Assembly: GCF_000381265.1 (NCBI RefSeq)
Contig: NZ_KB906259.1
Span: forward strand, 62,001 to 126,000
DNA length: 64,000 nucleotides
Source: Curvibacter lanceolatus ATCC 14669
GTDB taxonomy: Bacteria; Pseudomonadota; Gammaproteobacteria; Burkholderiales; Burkholderiaceae_C
Reading direction: 5' to 3'
Part shown: positions 56,172-64,000 of the stretch, in pieces
Numbering within the stretch: the stretch's first letter is position 1
How the letters are laid out: each line of letters begins with the position of its first letter
Program-made: the position numbers and the translations under genes
Notes under the pieces: model-generated
The model's database searches: none
Seen by the model: the letters and a program-made list of their open reading frames with translations, nothing else
What the model was told of the DNA's origin: nothing

Positions 56172-56426
56172 ATGGCCACACAAACCATCACCATCGACGG
56201 CTACAAGCTGTTCCCCAACCCGCGCAATGTGCATCGGGTGGTCTTTGAGCACCAGCTTTTCGTGCCCTACCCCTATGCGCTGATCGATCTGCCCAGCTTC
56301 GACCTGACGGGCAAGTACAGCCTGTTTGCGGCCTGCCGGCTCGACGACATGAAGATGGGGCAGATGGTGACCTTTGAATTGCCGGCCGATCAGGAGCGCT
56401 TTGAACGCCGCTTCGTGCCCGACTGA
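56172..56426 (+). CDS. Small hypothetical protein, 84 residues
   Basis: Well-ordered sequence with mixed strands: MATQTITIDGYKLFPNPRNVHRVVFEHQLFVPYPYALIDLPSFDL, TGKYSLFAACRLDD, MVTFELPADQERFERRFVPD. No domain recognised and no signal peptide. The codon use is normal. It is 38 bp upstream of the next hypothetical gene on the same strand, so the two may form an operon. Function unknown. Confidence 0.65.
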   Translation: MATQTITIDGYKLFPNPRNVHRVVFEHQLFVPYPYALIDLPSFDLTGKYSLFAACRLDDMKMGQMVTFELPADQERFERRFVPD

Positions 56427-56464
56427 GGCGCCCGCCCCCTGCCTCACCCAGCCCCACCCACGCC

Positions 56465-56806
56465 ATGACCGAAGACGACAACCAGATCATCGTCCCGCCC
56501 TCGTTCCTCGCCTTGTTCAGCGATGCCCGGCAGCGCCTGCGCGAGCCGGCGGCCGTGGTGCGCCAGCGCTACGAGTTGTGCGAAGACCTGGCCTGCCAGC
56601 TGGTGGGCCATGCCCAGACCCTGTACCACGCCGAGGCGCCCTCAGAGGCGGGCATTCTGCGCAGCATCCATGCCGGCCTGAGCAATCCGGAATCCGGCTT
56701 TGCGGGCCCCGAAGCCACCTGGGTGGTGCTGCGCCTGGCCGAGCTGCTGGAATGGGCCAGCCCGACGCTGGAGCCCACGCCCACGGCAGACACCCCACCC
56801 GCCTGA
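56465..56806 (+). CDS. Conserved hypothetical protein often labelled ATPase with chaperone activity
   Basis: A 113-residue acidic protein. The opening IIVPPSFLALFSD, the YELCEDLACQLVGHA segment and the closing WVVLRLAELLEWA match a small Burkholderiales family that annotation pipelines call ATPase with chaperone activity. No Walker motif is present, so that name is not supported by sequence. Convergent with moaD, ending one base before its stop. Function unknown. Confidence 0.75.
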   Translation: MTEDDNQIIVPPSFLALFSDARQRLREPAAVVRQRYELCEDLACQLVGHAQTLYHAEAPSEAGILRSIHAGLSNPESGFAGPEATWVVLRLAELLEWASPTLEPTPTADTPPA

Positions 56807-57070
56807 TCAGCCGCCGGTGACCGGCGGAAAGAACGCCACCTCGGCGCCGGCCACCAGGGCGGCCGACTCGTCGCGCAGGTCCTGGTTCAGGGCCAGCCGC
56901 ACCGGGCGCTGGCGCGCCAGCACCTCGGCGTAGGCGCCGCCCCGGGCGATCAGCTCATCGCGCAGTTCGCCCAGGGTGGTGGCACGGGTGAGCACCGTTT
57001 CGTCGCCCCGGCCCAGGGCCTCGCGGATGGAGGCGAAATAGCGCACGCGCAGTTCGAACTCAGCGCTCAT
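56807..57070 (-). CDS. moaD: Molybdopterin synthase small subunit MoaD
   Basis: An 87-residue ubiquitin-like sulfur carrier ending in Gly-Gly (PPVTGG), the residues adenylated and thiocarboxylated for transfer to MoaE. The fold pattern is FELRVRYFASIREALGRGDETVL, VRLALNQDL, EVAFFPPVTGG. Its ATG overlaps the moeA stop by ATGA, so the two are translationally coupled. Unusually, moaE is not the next gene but lies 4.7 kb further on. Confidence 0.95.
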   Translation of the reverse strand: MSAEFELRVRYFASIREALGRGDETVLTRATTLGELRDELIARGGAYAEVLARQRPVRLALNQDLRDESAALVAGAEVAFFPPVTGG

Positions 57071-58338
57071 GACAGCAGCTCCGTGAAAGACACAAAAGCC
57101 ACCAGGTCGCCCGGGGCGATGGTGGTGCCTGCGGGGTTGTCGACCAGGCCATCGCCCCAGACGGCCGAAGTCAGCACGCCCGAGCCCTGGTGGGGGAACA
57201 GGTCCAGCCCGCCTTGCGGGTTGCGCCACACCCGCAGGAACTCGCGGCGCTTGTCCGCCTTGCCCCAGGTGAAATGGGCCGGCAGGGCCACCGTCTTGGG
57301 GCGCACGTCCTGCACGCCCTGCAGGCGCAGCAGAAACGGGCGCACCAGCATCAGGAAGGTGACGTAGCTGGACACAGGGTTGCCCGGCAGCCCCACAAAG
57401 TGGCTTTGCGCAACGCGCCCATAGGCAAAGGGCTTGCCGGGCTTGATGGCCAGTTGCCACAGATGCAGTTCACCCAACGACTGCACCGCCGGCTTGACGT
57501 GGTCTTCCTCGCCCACACTGACCCCACCGCTGGTGAGGATGAGGTCATGCCCCTGGGCCGCCTCGGCCAGGGTCTGGCGGGTGCGCTCCAGGTTGTCGGG
57601 CACGATCCCGAAGTCGGTGACCTCGCAGCCCATGCGCAGCAGCAGCGCACGCAAAAAGAAGCGGTTGGAGTTGTAGATGGCGCCGGCCGGCAATTGCTCG
57701 GGCGGCACTTCGCCGGGCATGACCAGCTCGTCGCCGGTCGAGAACAGCGCCACGCGGGGGCGCCGTGCCACCTGCAGGTGGGCCCGCCCGACGCTGGCGG
57801 CCAGGCCCAGGCTGGCCGGGCTCAGGCGCTGCCCGCCGGCGAGCACCACGCTGCCCAATTGCACATCTTCGCCGGAACGGCGGATGGCCATGCCGGCGCG
57901 CACGGCCTTGGCGAAGCGGACCTGGGGCGCCCCTTGCGGGTCAGCCAGGGCTTCGCAATCTTCCTGCATCACCACGGTGTCGGCACCGGGCGGCACTGGC
58001 GCCCCGGTGAAGATGCGCGCGGCCGTGCCGGGCTGCAAGGGAACGGGCACCTCACCGGCGGCGATGCGCTGCGACACCGGCAGCACGGTGCCTGCCGCCG
58101 TGGCATCGGCGGCGCGCAGGGCATAGCCATCCATGGCACTGTTGTCGTGCGGGGGCACCTGCAGAGGAGAGATCACCGATTCGGTCAGCACGCGGCCATC
58201 GGCCTCGAAGGTGGAGACCTGCTCATCTGGCCAGGCAGCACCGTTCAAGGGCCGGGCATGGCCGAGCAACTCGGCCAGCACGTCATCAAGCGGGCGCAGC
58301 GCTTTGGCGGGCGGCGGGGCGGCGGTGGGTGCGTTCAT
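57067..58338 (-). CDS. moeA: Molybdopterin molybdenumtransferase MoeA
   Basis: A 423-residue enzyme inserting molybdate into adenylated molybdopterin. Motifs PPHDNSAMDGYALRA, RIFTGAPVPPGADTVV, RVALFSTGDELV, ILTSGGVSVGEEDHV and GLPGNPVSS are all in order, and the C-terminal domain IV is complete. It overlaps mobB at 58335-58338 and moaD at 57067-57070, forming a tight mobB-moeA-moaD unit. Confidence 0.97.
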   Translation of the reverse strand: MNAPTAAPPPAKALRPLDDVLAELLGHARPLNGAAWPDEQVSTFEADGRVLTESVISPLQVPPHDNSAMDGYALRAADATAAGTVLPVSQRIAAGEVPVPLQPGTAARIFTGAPVPPGADTVVMQEDCEALADPQGAPQVRFAKAVRAGMAIRRSGEDVQLGSVVLAGGQRLSPASLGLAASVGRAHLQVARRPRVALFSTGDELVMPGEVPPEQLPAGAIYNSNRFFLRALLLRMGCEVTDFGIVPDNLERTRQTLAEAAQGHDLILTSGGVSVGEEDHVKPAVQSLGELHLWQLAIKPGKPFAYGRVAQSHFVGLPGNPVSSYVTFLMLVRPFLLRLQGVQDVRPKTVALPAHFTWGKADKRREFLRVWRNPQGGLDLFPHQGSGVLTSAVWGDGLVDNPAGTTIAPGDLVAFVSFTELLS

Positions 58339-58883
58339 GTTCGGTTCTCGAAGGAGTATTCAAAGCGCTCGCCATTGTCGACCAGCCAGGCCGCCACGGC
58401 CTCGGGCTGGTTCAGGTCGAGCACGGGGCGCCCGGTGGGTTCGGGCAATTCGGCCAAGGGCACATTGGTGGCGATGGCCACGATGAAGTCGTCTTCAGGG
58501 TAGCGTGCGGGGTGGCCCGCGAAGTCGCCCTCGGGCGCACGCCAGACCTCGACCTTGAGCAGATCGCTCTCCTTGAAGCCCTCCACCAGCACCCAGTCCA
58601 CGCCCTCGTACAACTCGGCCAGCATCTGGTGCACCGAGAGCCGGTAAGGCTGCTCGTACTCGCGCATCAGGGCCAGGCGGTGCTCGCTGGCCACCACCAC
58701 CTCGAAGGCGCCGGCCTGGCGGTGCCGCCAGCTGTCCTTGCCCGGGTGGTCGATGTCGAAACGGTGGTGCGCATGCTTGACCACCGACACACGCAGCCCG
58801 CGCTGGCGCAGCGCCGGGATCACGCGCTCCAGCAGCGTGGTCTTGCCCGAGCCCGAATAGCCCGCAAAGCCGACAACTTTCAT
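58335..58883 (-). CDS. mobB: Molybdopterin-guanine dinucleotide biosynthesis protein MobB
   Basis: A 182-residue P-loop GTPase-like protein supporting formation of the guanine dinucleotide form of the cofactor. Walker A GYSGSGKTTLLERV (residues 8-21), HAHHRFDIDHPGKDS, WVLVEGFKESDLLKVEV. The ATG at 58883 is taken because MKVVGFAGYSGSGKT is the family start; the frame extends 24 residues further without support. Overlaps moeA by ATGA. Upstream is the terminator shared with thrC. Confidence 0.93.
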   Translation of the reverse strand: MKVVGFAGYSGSGKTTLLERVIPALRQRGLRVSVVKHAHHRFDIDHPGKDSWRHRQAGAFEVVVASEHRLALMREYEQPYRLSVHQMLAELYEGVDWVLVEGFKESDLLKVEVWRAPEGDFAGHPARYPEDDFIVAIATNVPLAELPEPTGRPVLDLNQPEAVAAWLVDNGERFEYSFENRT

Positions 58884-58951
58884 GCAAGTCTCCTCGGTCT
58901 GCACACCCGGCCGAATGCCAAGGGTCAGACCTGTTGGGGGGTTGTCAGATG

Positions 58952-58984
58952 GCAAAAAGCCAGCGCAGGACGCTGGCTTTTTGC
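58952..58984. terminator. Bidirectional-looking terminator between thrC and mobB
   Basis: A long perfect stem GCAAAAAGCCAGCG / CGCTGGCTTTTTGC (58952-58984) with a five-base loop. It has T-runs on both strands. On the minus strand it follows thrC. Confidence 0.9.
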
Positions 58985-59045
58985 TTCAGCGCCAAAGCGC
59001 AGGGATCACCGTCGCCACGTCACACGGACGCGCACGCGCGGGCGA

Positions 59046-60476
59046 TCAGTCGCAATGGCGTTCGATGTAAGCCTTGACCACCGCCACATCGGCCGGGATC
59101 ACCAGCACCTTCTTGGGCAGTTGTTCGATGCCTTCAAAGCGGGCCGGGCGCTCGGGCTCGTGGCCCAGGGCTTCGGCGATGGTGGCGGCAAACTTGATCG
59201 GCAGGGCCGTCTCGAGCACGATCATCGGCACCGACGCATCTCCGCGCTGCTCCAGGGCCACTTTCACCCCATCGGCGGTGTGGGTGTCGATGGTCACGCC
59301 ATGGCGCTGGAAGTTGTCGCGGATGGTGGCCAGGCGATCGGCATGGGTGCTGCGGCCGCTGACGAAGCCGTAGCGGCTGGCCGCCTGGGCGAACAGCGGG
59401 TCGGCGCTGAGGTCGAAACGGCCCTGGCTGGACAGCTGGGCACCGAACAGATCCTGGGTGCGCGCCGCATCCCGGCCCAGCAGATCGAACACGAAGCGCT
59501 CGAAATTGCTGGCCTTGGAGATGTCCATCGACGGGCTGGAGGTCTCGTGCGTGTCGGCGCTGCCGCGCACGCGGTAGACGCCGGTGCGGAAGAACTCGTC
59601 GAGCACGTCGTTCTCGTTGGTGGCCACCACCAGCCGGTCGATCGGCAGGCCCATCATGCGGGCCACGTGGCCGGCGCAGACGTTGCCGAAGTTGCCCGAG
59701 GGCACGGTGAAACTCACCTTCTGCTGGTTCGACTGCGTGGCCTGCACATAGCCGGCAAAGTAGTACACCACCTGGGCCAGCAGACGCGCCCAGTTGATCG
59801 AGTTGACCGTGCCGATCTTGTACTTGCGCTTGAAAGCCAGGTCGTTGGAGACGGCCTTGACGATGTCCTGGCAGTCGTCAAACACGCCTTCGACCGCCAG
59901 GTTGTGGATGTTCTCGTCCTGCAGGCTGAACATCTGGGCTTGCTGGAAGGGGCTCATGCGGCCGTTCGGGCTGGTCATGAAGACGCGCACGCCCTTCTTG
60001 CCGCGCATGGCGTACTCGGCGGCGCTGCCGGTGTCGCCCGAGGTGGCGCCCAGGATGTTGAGCTCTTCACCGCGGCGGGCCAGTTCGTACTCGAACAGGT
60101 TGCCCAGCAGCTGCATGGCCATGTCCTTGAAGGCCAGCGTGGGGCCGTTGGACAGGGCTTCGAGCCACAGGCCGTCTTCGAGGTGGCGCAGGGGCACAAT
60201 CTCGCCCGTGCCGAACACCTCGGCGGTGTAGGTCTTGTGGCACAGGGCGCGCAGGTCGGCCGCCGGGATGTCGTCGATGTACAGCGACAGGATCTCGAAG
60301 GCCAGCTCGGCATAGCCCTGCTCGTGGTAGACCTGACGCCAGCGCGTCAGTGTGGCGTCGTCCACCTGGGGGTAGTGCTCGGGCAGGTAGAGCCCGCCAT
60401 CGGGCGCCAGGCCCTCCAGCAGGATTTCACAAAAGCGCTTGCGGTCGGCGTGACCTCGTGTGCTCAGGTACTTCAC
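59046..60476 (-). CDS. thrC: Threonine synthase
   Basis: A 476-residue PLP enzyme converting O-phosphohomoserine to threonine. The N-terminal STRGHADRKRFCEILLEGLAPDGGLYLPE, the PLP lysine in GPTLAFKDMAMQLLGN, ATSGDTGSAAEYA and the FSVPSGNFGN-like VPSGNFGNVCAG are all present. GTG at 60474-60476 is the preferred start (VKYLSTRG) with AGGA just upstream; an in-frame start seven codons earlier exists. It follows hom by 122 bp. Confidence 0.96.
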   Translation of the reverse strand: MKYLSTRGHADRKRFCEILLEGLAPDGGLYLPEHYPQVDDATLTRWRQVYHEQGYAELAFEILSLYIDDIPAADLRALCHKTYTAEVFGTGEIVPLRHLEDGLWLEALSNGPTLAFKDMAMQLLGNLFEYELARRGEELNILGATSGDTGSAAEYAMRGKKGVRVFMTSPNGRMSPFQQAQMFSLQDENIHNLAVEGVFDDCQDIVKAVSNDLAFKRKYKIGTVNSINWARLLAQVVYYFAGYVQATQSNQQKVSFTVPSGNFGNVCAGHVARMMGLPIDRLVVATNENDVLDEFFRTGVYRVRGSADTHETSSPSMDISKASNFERFVFDLLGRDAARTQDLFGAQLSSQGRFDLSADPLFAQAASRYGFVSGRSTHADRLATIRDNFQRHGVTIDTHTADGVKVALEQRGDASVPMIVLETALPIKFAATIAEALGHEPERPARFEGIEQLPKKVLVIPADVAVVKAYIERHCD

Positions 60477-60598
60477 GTTTAGTTCCTGTTCCAACAATTC
60501 AAGGGCAACCCGCCGGTGGTGACCGGTCAGACTGCCATTTTTGACGCGATCGCCACCCTAATCAATGGGTGGCCGAGCGCGACAGGCGGCTGAGCCCC

Positions 60599-61921
60599 TC
60601 AGGCCAGCTCTTCCTTGCGGATGCGGGTGATGGGGGCCAGCACCGTGGGCAGGCCCTGCATTTCGGCCATGGCGGTGTTCATGATGCCTTCGCGGGTGTC
60701 GTGGGTGAGGATGATCAGGTCGGTCTGGGTGGAGCCCTCGCCGCCCACTTCGTCGGCCTCGCGCTGCAACACCGCATCGATGCTGATGCCGGCGGTGGCC
60801 AGGATGCCGGTCACACGGGCCAGCACGCCAGCCTCGTCGGACACGCGCAGGCGCAGGTAGTAGCTGGTGATGACCTCGCTCATCGGCAGCACCGGCACGT
60901 CGCTCATGGCGTCAGGCTGGAAGGCCAGGTGGGGCACGCGCTGGGCCGCATCGGCCGTGTGCAGGCGGGTGATGTCGACCAGGTCGGCAATCACGGCACT
61001 GGCGGTGGGCTCGGAGCCCGCGCCCTTGCCGTAATACAGCGTGGTGCCCACGGCATCACCCTGCACCATCACGGCGTTCATGGCGCCTTCGACGTTGGCG
61101 ATCAGGCGCTTGGCGGGCACCAGGCTGGGGTGCACGCGCAGCTCGATGCCATTGGCAGCGCGCTTGGTGATGCCCAGCAGCTTGATGCGGTAGCCCAGTT
61201 GCTCGGCATAGCGGATGTCGGCCGCCGAGAGGCGGGTGATGCCTTCGACGTAGGCCTTGTCGAACTGCACCGGAATGCCGAAAGCGATGGCGCTCATGAG
61301 GGTGGCCTTGTGGGCCGCATCCACACCTTCGATGTCGAAGGTGGGGTCGGCTTCGGCGTAGCCCAGGCGCTGGGCCTCTTTGAGCACCACTTCAAAGTCT
61401 AGGCCCTTGTCACGCATTTCGGACAGGATGAAGTTGGTGGTGCCGTTGATGATGCCGGCGATCCACTGGATGGCGTTGGCGGTCAGGCCTTCGCGCAGCG
61501 CCTTGATGATGGGGATGCCCCCGGCCACGGCGGCCTCGAAGGCCACCATCACGCCCTTGGCCGAAGCGGCGGCGAAGATCTCGGTGCCATGCACGGCCAG
61601 CAGGGCCTTGTTGGCGGTGACCACGTGCTTGCCGGCGGCAATGGCTTCGAGCACCAGGGCCTTGGCGATGCCGTAGCCTCCGATCAGCTCGATCACGATG
61701 TCGATCTCGGGGTTGGCAATCACGGCGCGGGCGTCATTGACGACCTGCACCTGATCACCCACGACGGCGCGGGCGCGCTCGACGTCCAGATCGGCCACCA
61801 TGGTGATCTCGATGCCACGGCCCGCACGGCGGCGGATTTCTTCCTGGTTGCGTTGCAGCACGTGGAAGGTGCCACTGCCAACGGTGCCAATGCCCAGCAG
61901 GCCAACTTTGATCGGGTTCAT
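60599..61921 (-). CDS. hom: Homoserine dehydrogenase
   Basis: A 440-residue NAD(P)-dependent enzyme making homoserine from aspartate semialdehyde. Nucleotide-binding motif LLGIGTVGSG near the N-terminus, DIVIELIGG, KHVVTANKALLA and INGTTNFILSEM. The C-terminal ACT domain (about residues 350-430, RLRVSDEAGVLARVTGILATAGISID) implies feedback control by an amino acid such as threonine. Operon with alaA (39 bp gap) and thrC. Confidence 0.97.
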   Translation of the reverse strand: MNPIKVGLLGIGTVGSGTFHVLQRNQEEIRRRAGRGIEITMVADLDVERARAVVGDQVQVVNDARAVIANPEIDIVIELIGGYGIAKALVLEAIAAGKHVVTANKALLAVHGTEIFAAASAKGVMVAFEAAVAGGIPIIKALREGLTANAIQWIAGIINGTTNFILSEMRDKGLDFEVVLKEAQRLGYAEADPTFDIEGVDAAHKATLMSAIAFGIPVQFDKAYVEGITRLSAADIRYAEQLGYRIKLLGITKRAANGIELRVHPSLVPAKRLIANVEGAMNAVMVQGDAVGTTLYYGKGAGSEPTASAVIADLVDITRLHTADAAQRVPHLAFQPDAMSDVPVLPMSEVITSYYLRLRVSDEAGVLARVTGILATAGISIDAVLQREADEVGGEGSTQTDLIILTHDTREGIMNTAMAEMQGLPTVLAPITRIRKEELA

Positions 61922-61960
61922 AGCGAGACGGTTTGAAGTTTGAAACAGATAGGGAAAGGC

Positions 61961-63193
61961 TCAGACCACGACGCTGCTGCGCTTGCGGTACTGCTCGAGG
62001 AAGCGGGCGATGCGGCCGATGGCTTCACGCAGGTCATCTTCATGGGGCAGGAACACGATTCGGAAGTGGTCGGTGTCAGGCCAGTTGAAGCCGGTGCCCT
62101 GCACCAGCATCACACGGGTTTCTTCCAGCAGTTCGAGGAAGAACTGCTGGTCATCCTTGATCGGGTAGACCGCCGGGTCCAGGCGCGGGAACATGTACAG
62201 CGCCGCTGTGGGCTTGACGCAGCTGACGCCCGGGATGGCGGTGATCAGCTCATAGGCCAGGTCGCGCTGGCGGCGCAGGCGCCCGCCTTCGCAGACCAGG
62301 TCATTGATGCTCTGGTAGCCGCCGAGGGCGGTCTGGATGGCCCACTGGCCGGGCACGTTGGAACACAGGCGCATGTTCGAGAGCATGTTCAAGCCCTCGA
62401 TGTAGTCCTTGGCGGGCTTCTTGTCGCCCGACACCACCATCCAGCCGGCCCGGTAGCCGCAGCTGCGGTAGCTCTTGGACAGCGAGTTGAAGGTGAGGGT
62501 CAGCACGTCTTCGCTGAGCGAGCCGATGGCGGTGTGCTTGACGTCGTCGTACAGCACCTTGTCGTAGACCTCGTCGGCGAAGATCACCAGGCCGTGCTCG
62601 CGGGCGATCACCACGATGGCCTTGAGCAGATCGTCGGAGTACAGGGCGCCGGTCGGGTTGTTGGGGTTGATCACCACGATGCCCTTGGTGCGGGAGGTGA
62701 TCTTGCTGCGGATGTCGTCCAGGTCGGGCATCCAGCCGTTGGCCTCGTCGCAGCGGTAATGCACCGGAGTGCCGCCCGACAGGCTGGCCGCCGCCGTCCA
62801 CAGCGGGTAATCGGGCGAGGGCAGCAGAACTTCGTCGCCGTTGTCGAGCAAGGCGTTGGTGGCCATCACGATGAGCTCGCTGGCGCCGTTGCCCAGATAG
62901 ATGTCGTCGAGTGTGACGCCCTTGATGCCTTGCTGCTGGGTGTAGTGCATCACCGCCTTGCGGGCGGCAAAAATGCCCTTGCTGTCCGAATAGCCTGCCG
63001 AATTGGGCAGGTTGCGGATCATGTCCTGCTGGATTTCCTCGGGCGAGTCGAAACCGAATACCGCCAGATTGCCAATATTGAGCTTGATGATCTTCTGGCC
63101 TTCGTCTTCCATCTGACGCGCTCGATCCATGATGGGACCGCGGATGTCATAGCAGACGTTGGCAAGCTTGGCAGATTTCTGGACAGTTTTCAT
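61961..63193 (-). CDS. alaA: Alanine-type pyridoxal-phosphate aminotransferase (AlaA-like)
   Basis: A 410-residue fold-type-I aminotransferase. YLGNGASELIVMATNALLDNGDEVLLPSPDYPLW, NPNNPTGALYS, EVYDKVLYDD and the PLP lysine in SLSKSYRSCGYRAGW fit the AlaA family (glutamate-pyruvate transaminase), whose genes precede hom in many Burkholderiales. Supplies alanine from pyruvate. First gene of the alaA-hom-thrC run. Confidence 0.9.
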   Translation of the reverse strand: MKTVQKSAKLANVCYDIRGPIMDRARQMEDEGQKIIKLNIGNLAVFGFDSPEEIQQDMIRNLPNSAGYSDSKGIFAARKAVMHYTQQQGIKGVTLDDIYLGNGASELIVMATNALLDNGDEVLLPSPDYPLWTAAASLSGGTPVHYRCDEANGWMPDLDDIRSKITSRTKGIVVINPNNPTGALYSDDLLKAIVVIAREHGLVIFADEVYDKVLYDDVKHTAIGSLSEDVLTLTFNSLSKSYRSCGYRAGWMVVSGDKKPAKDYIEGLNMLSNMRLCSNVPGQWAIQTALGGYQSINDLVCEGGRLRRQRDLAYELITAIPGVSCVKPTAALYMFPRLDPAVYPIKDDQQFFLELLEETRVMLVQGTGFNWPDTDHFRIVFLPHEDDLREAIGRIARFLEQYRKRSSVVV

Positions 63194-63317
63194 GGTGACG
63201 GGAAAGCCCCCTCCTGGGTAAGTCGTCAGAAGCGAAACCTATAATTTGACCACAGTTCTGCATCGCAGCCTGCAGCGCGCACCATTGGCGCGCCTCTTCG
63301 CCCCAACCCAGTGCCCC

Positions 63318-63707
63318 ATGAAGCTGCAACCCGACCAATTCGACGTTCAATCCATCACCGCCTACGGCGAGGGCTGGGTGGCCATCAACGGCGAGAAACA
63401 CGCCGGAAGCCTGATCATCAGCTCACAGGGGCAGCGCCTGAGCTGGCCCGTGAGCCGCTTCGAAGACCTGACCGAAGCCCACTTCGAGCAGTTGGCCGAC
63501 ATCGATTGCGAACTGATCGTGTTTGGCAGCGGCCGACGCAACCGCTTTCCGCCGGCGGCCTGGCTGAAGGCCCTGATGGCCCGCCGCATCGGGCTGGAAA
63601 CCATGGACACCCCGGCCGCGTGCCGCACCTACAACATCCTGGCGCAGGAAGGCCGCAAGGTGGCTGCAGCACTGCTGATCGAGGGCGGCGAGCCCGCGCA
63701 ACCCTGA
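63318..63707 (+). CDS. Mth938-like (DUF498) protein
   Basis: A 129-residue protein of the Mth938 fold: FDVQSITAYGEGWVAINGEKHAGSLIIS, then LIVFGSGRRNRFP and RTYNILAQEGRKVAAALLIEG, a pattern shared with human AAMDC and bacterial DUF498 proteins. Role unknown; the human homologue is linked to gene regulation in adipogenesis. The start is 63318 (MKLQPDQ). Followed by bcp, with a folded leader between. Confidence 0.85.
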   Translation: MKLQPDQFDVQSITAYGEGWVAINGEKHAGSLIISSQGQRLSWPVSRFEDLTEAHFEQLADIDCELIVFGSGRRNRFPPAAWLKALMARRIGLETMDTPAACRTYNILAQEGRKVAAALLIEGGEPAQP

Positions 63708-63724
63708 ACCGACCGATTTAGAGG

Positions 63725-63793
63725 TAAAATCTCGGGTTGCGGATGGTGTGGGCAGTCAAAAGAGAGGTGCAATGCCTCCAGACCCCACCATCT
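63725..63793 (+). promoter_or_regulatory. Folded 5' leader with TAAAAT box before bcp
   Basis: TAAAAT at 63725-63730 resembles a -10. Downstream, GATGGTGTGGG (63742-63752) can pair with CCCCACCATC (63783-63792), with an inner GAGG/CCTC stem at 63763-63777. The hairpin lies 35 bp before the bcp ATG. Confidence 0.4.
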
Positions 63794-63826
63794 TAGGTCA
63801 CACCTGTCACACGAGATTGAAGTTCT

Positions 63827-64000
63827 ATGGCGATCGTTGTCAACAAGTCCATCCCTGAATTCGAAGCGAACGCCACGGGTGGGATCAAGGTGTCGAACTC
63901 TACCCACCTGGGCCAGATTCTGGTGCTGTACTTCTACCCGAAGGACAACACCCCGGGCTGCACCACCGAGGCGATGCAGTTCCGCGACAAATACAAGGAT
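63827..64000 (+). CDS. bcp: Thioredoxin-dependent peroxiredoxin BCP (truncated by window end)
   Basis: Fifty-eight residues are visible, including FYPKDNTPGCTTEAMQFRD with the peroxidatic cysteine of BCP/PrxQ. This family reduces peroxides with thioredoxin. The gene runs past the window edge. It follows a Mth938-like gene, a common order in Burkholderiales. Confidence 0.92.
   Translation, partial: MAIVVNKSIPEFEANATGGIKVSNSTHLGQILVLYFYPKDNTPGCTTEAMQFRDKYKD

Noticed and set aside
56465..56806. ATPase with chaperone activity as a real function
   Set aside because: No Walker A/B or chaperone motif; the name comes from pipeline annotation, so only the family is kept.

Overview
The window is GC-rich (about 70 % by eye) and densely coded on both strands. 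Gene content and order point to a betaproteobacterium of the order Burkholderiales, most likely Comamonadaceae or a close relative. The evidence is the alaA-hom-thrC-mobB-moeA-moaD...moaE...clpB order, the divergent ppsA/ppsR pair, the Mth938-like gene followed by bcp, and intergenic repeats at 1764-2107 of a kind I recall from Comamonadaceae genomes. I see no tRNA, rRNA, CRISPR array, phage or transposase gene. Both ends cut genes: a LysR regulator at the left and a BCP-type peroxiredoxin at the right.

Layout. 1-7.3 kb: LysR fragment, degenerate HD-GYP-like protein, repeats, slyX, the ahpC-ahpF peroxide system with a frameshifted MarR regulator divergent from it, an HxlR-type regulator, a tandem two-domain FKBP isomerase and a hypothetical gene. 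7.4-13.9 kb: a two-subunit sodium/solute symporter, PEP synthase (ppsA) with its divergent regulatory kinase (ppsR), and bacterioferritin. 14-21 kb: an iron-uptake block, with two TonB receptors flanking a DUF3649/PepSY/DUF3325 inner-membrane set. 21-30.3 kb: an RND tripartite efflux operon, an alpha/beta-hydrolase-like protein lacking the catalytic serine, a LysR regulator and a metallo-beta-lactamase-fold hydrolase. 30.3-36.8 kb: a YefM/YoeB toxin-antitoxin pair and a co-directional run of TonB receptor, PiuC-type dioxygenase, FMN hydroxyacid oxidase and ThDP enzyme. 36.9-40.8 kb: a ferric-iron ABC transporter with a clear Fur-box candidate. 40.9-48.3 kb: MFS exporter with divergent AraC regulator, FUSC-type transporter, amidase, formyltransferase-like protein and a small membrane protein. 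48.4-64 kb: clpB, molybdopterin genes, an inserted block (dapA-like, DUF4397 lipoprotein, duplicated methylglyoxal synthase, small hypotheticals), threonine and alanine biosynthesis, and the bcp locus.

How the genes work together. Iron is the dominant theme: three TonB receptors, one Fbp-type ABC importer, a predicted inner-membrane siderophore-handling set, PiuC and bacterioferritin, with two Fur-box candidates. Oxidative stress (AhpC/AhpF, BCP), efflux (RND, MFS, FUSC) and amino-acid metabolism (hom-thrC-alaA) fill most of the rest.

The most interesting items are: (1) the receptor/PiuC/hydroxyacid oxidase/ThDP enzyme run, which could couple uptake of a hydroxycarboxylate-type siderophore to its breakdown; (2) the toxin-antitoxin promoter, where two GTAC operator cores 12 bp apart lie between and over the -35/-10 elements and the antitoxin appears to start at ATA; (3) a possible leader-peptide attenuator with clustered lysine codons ahead of a dapA-family gene; and (4) several proteins that keep a fold but lose its catalytic residues. 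All assignments come from reading the sequence; no database search was run.
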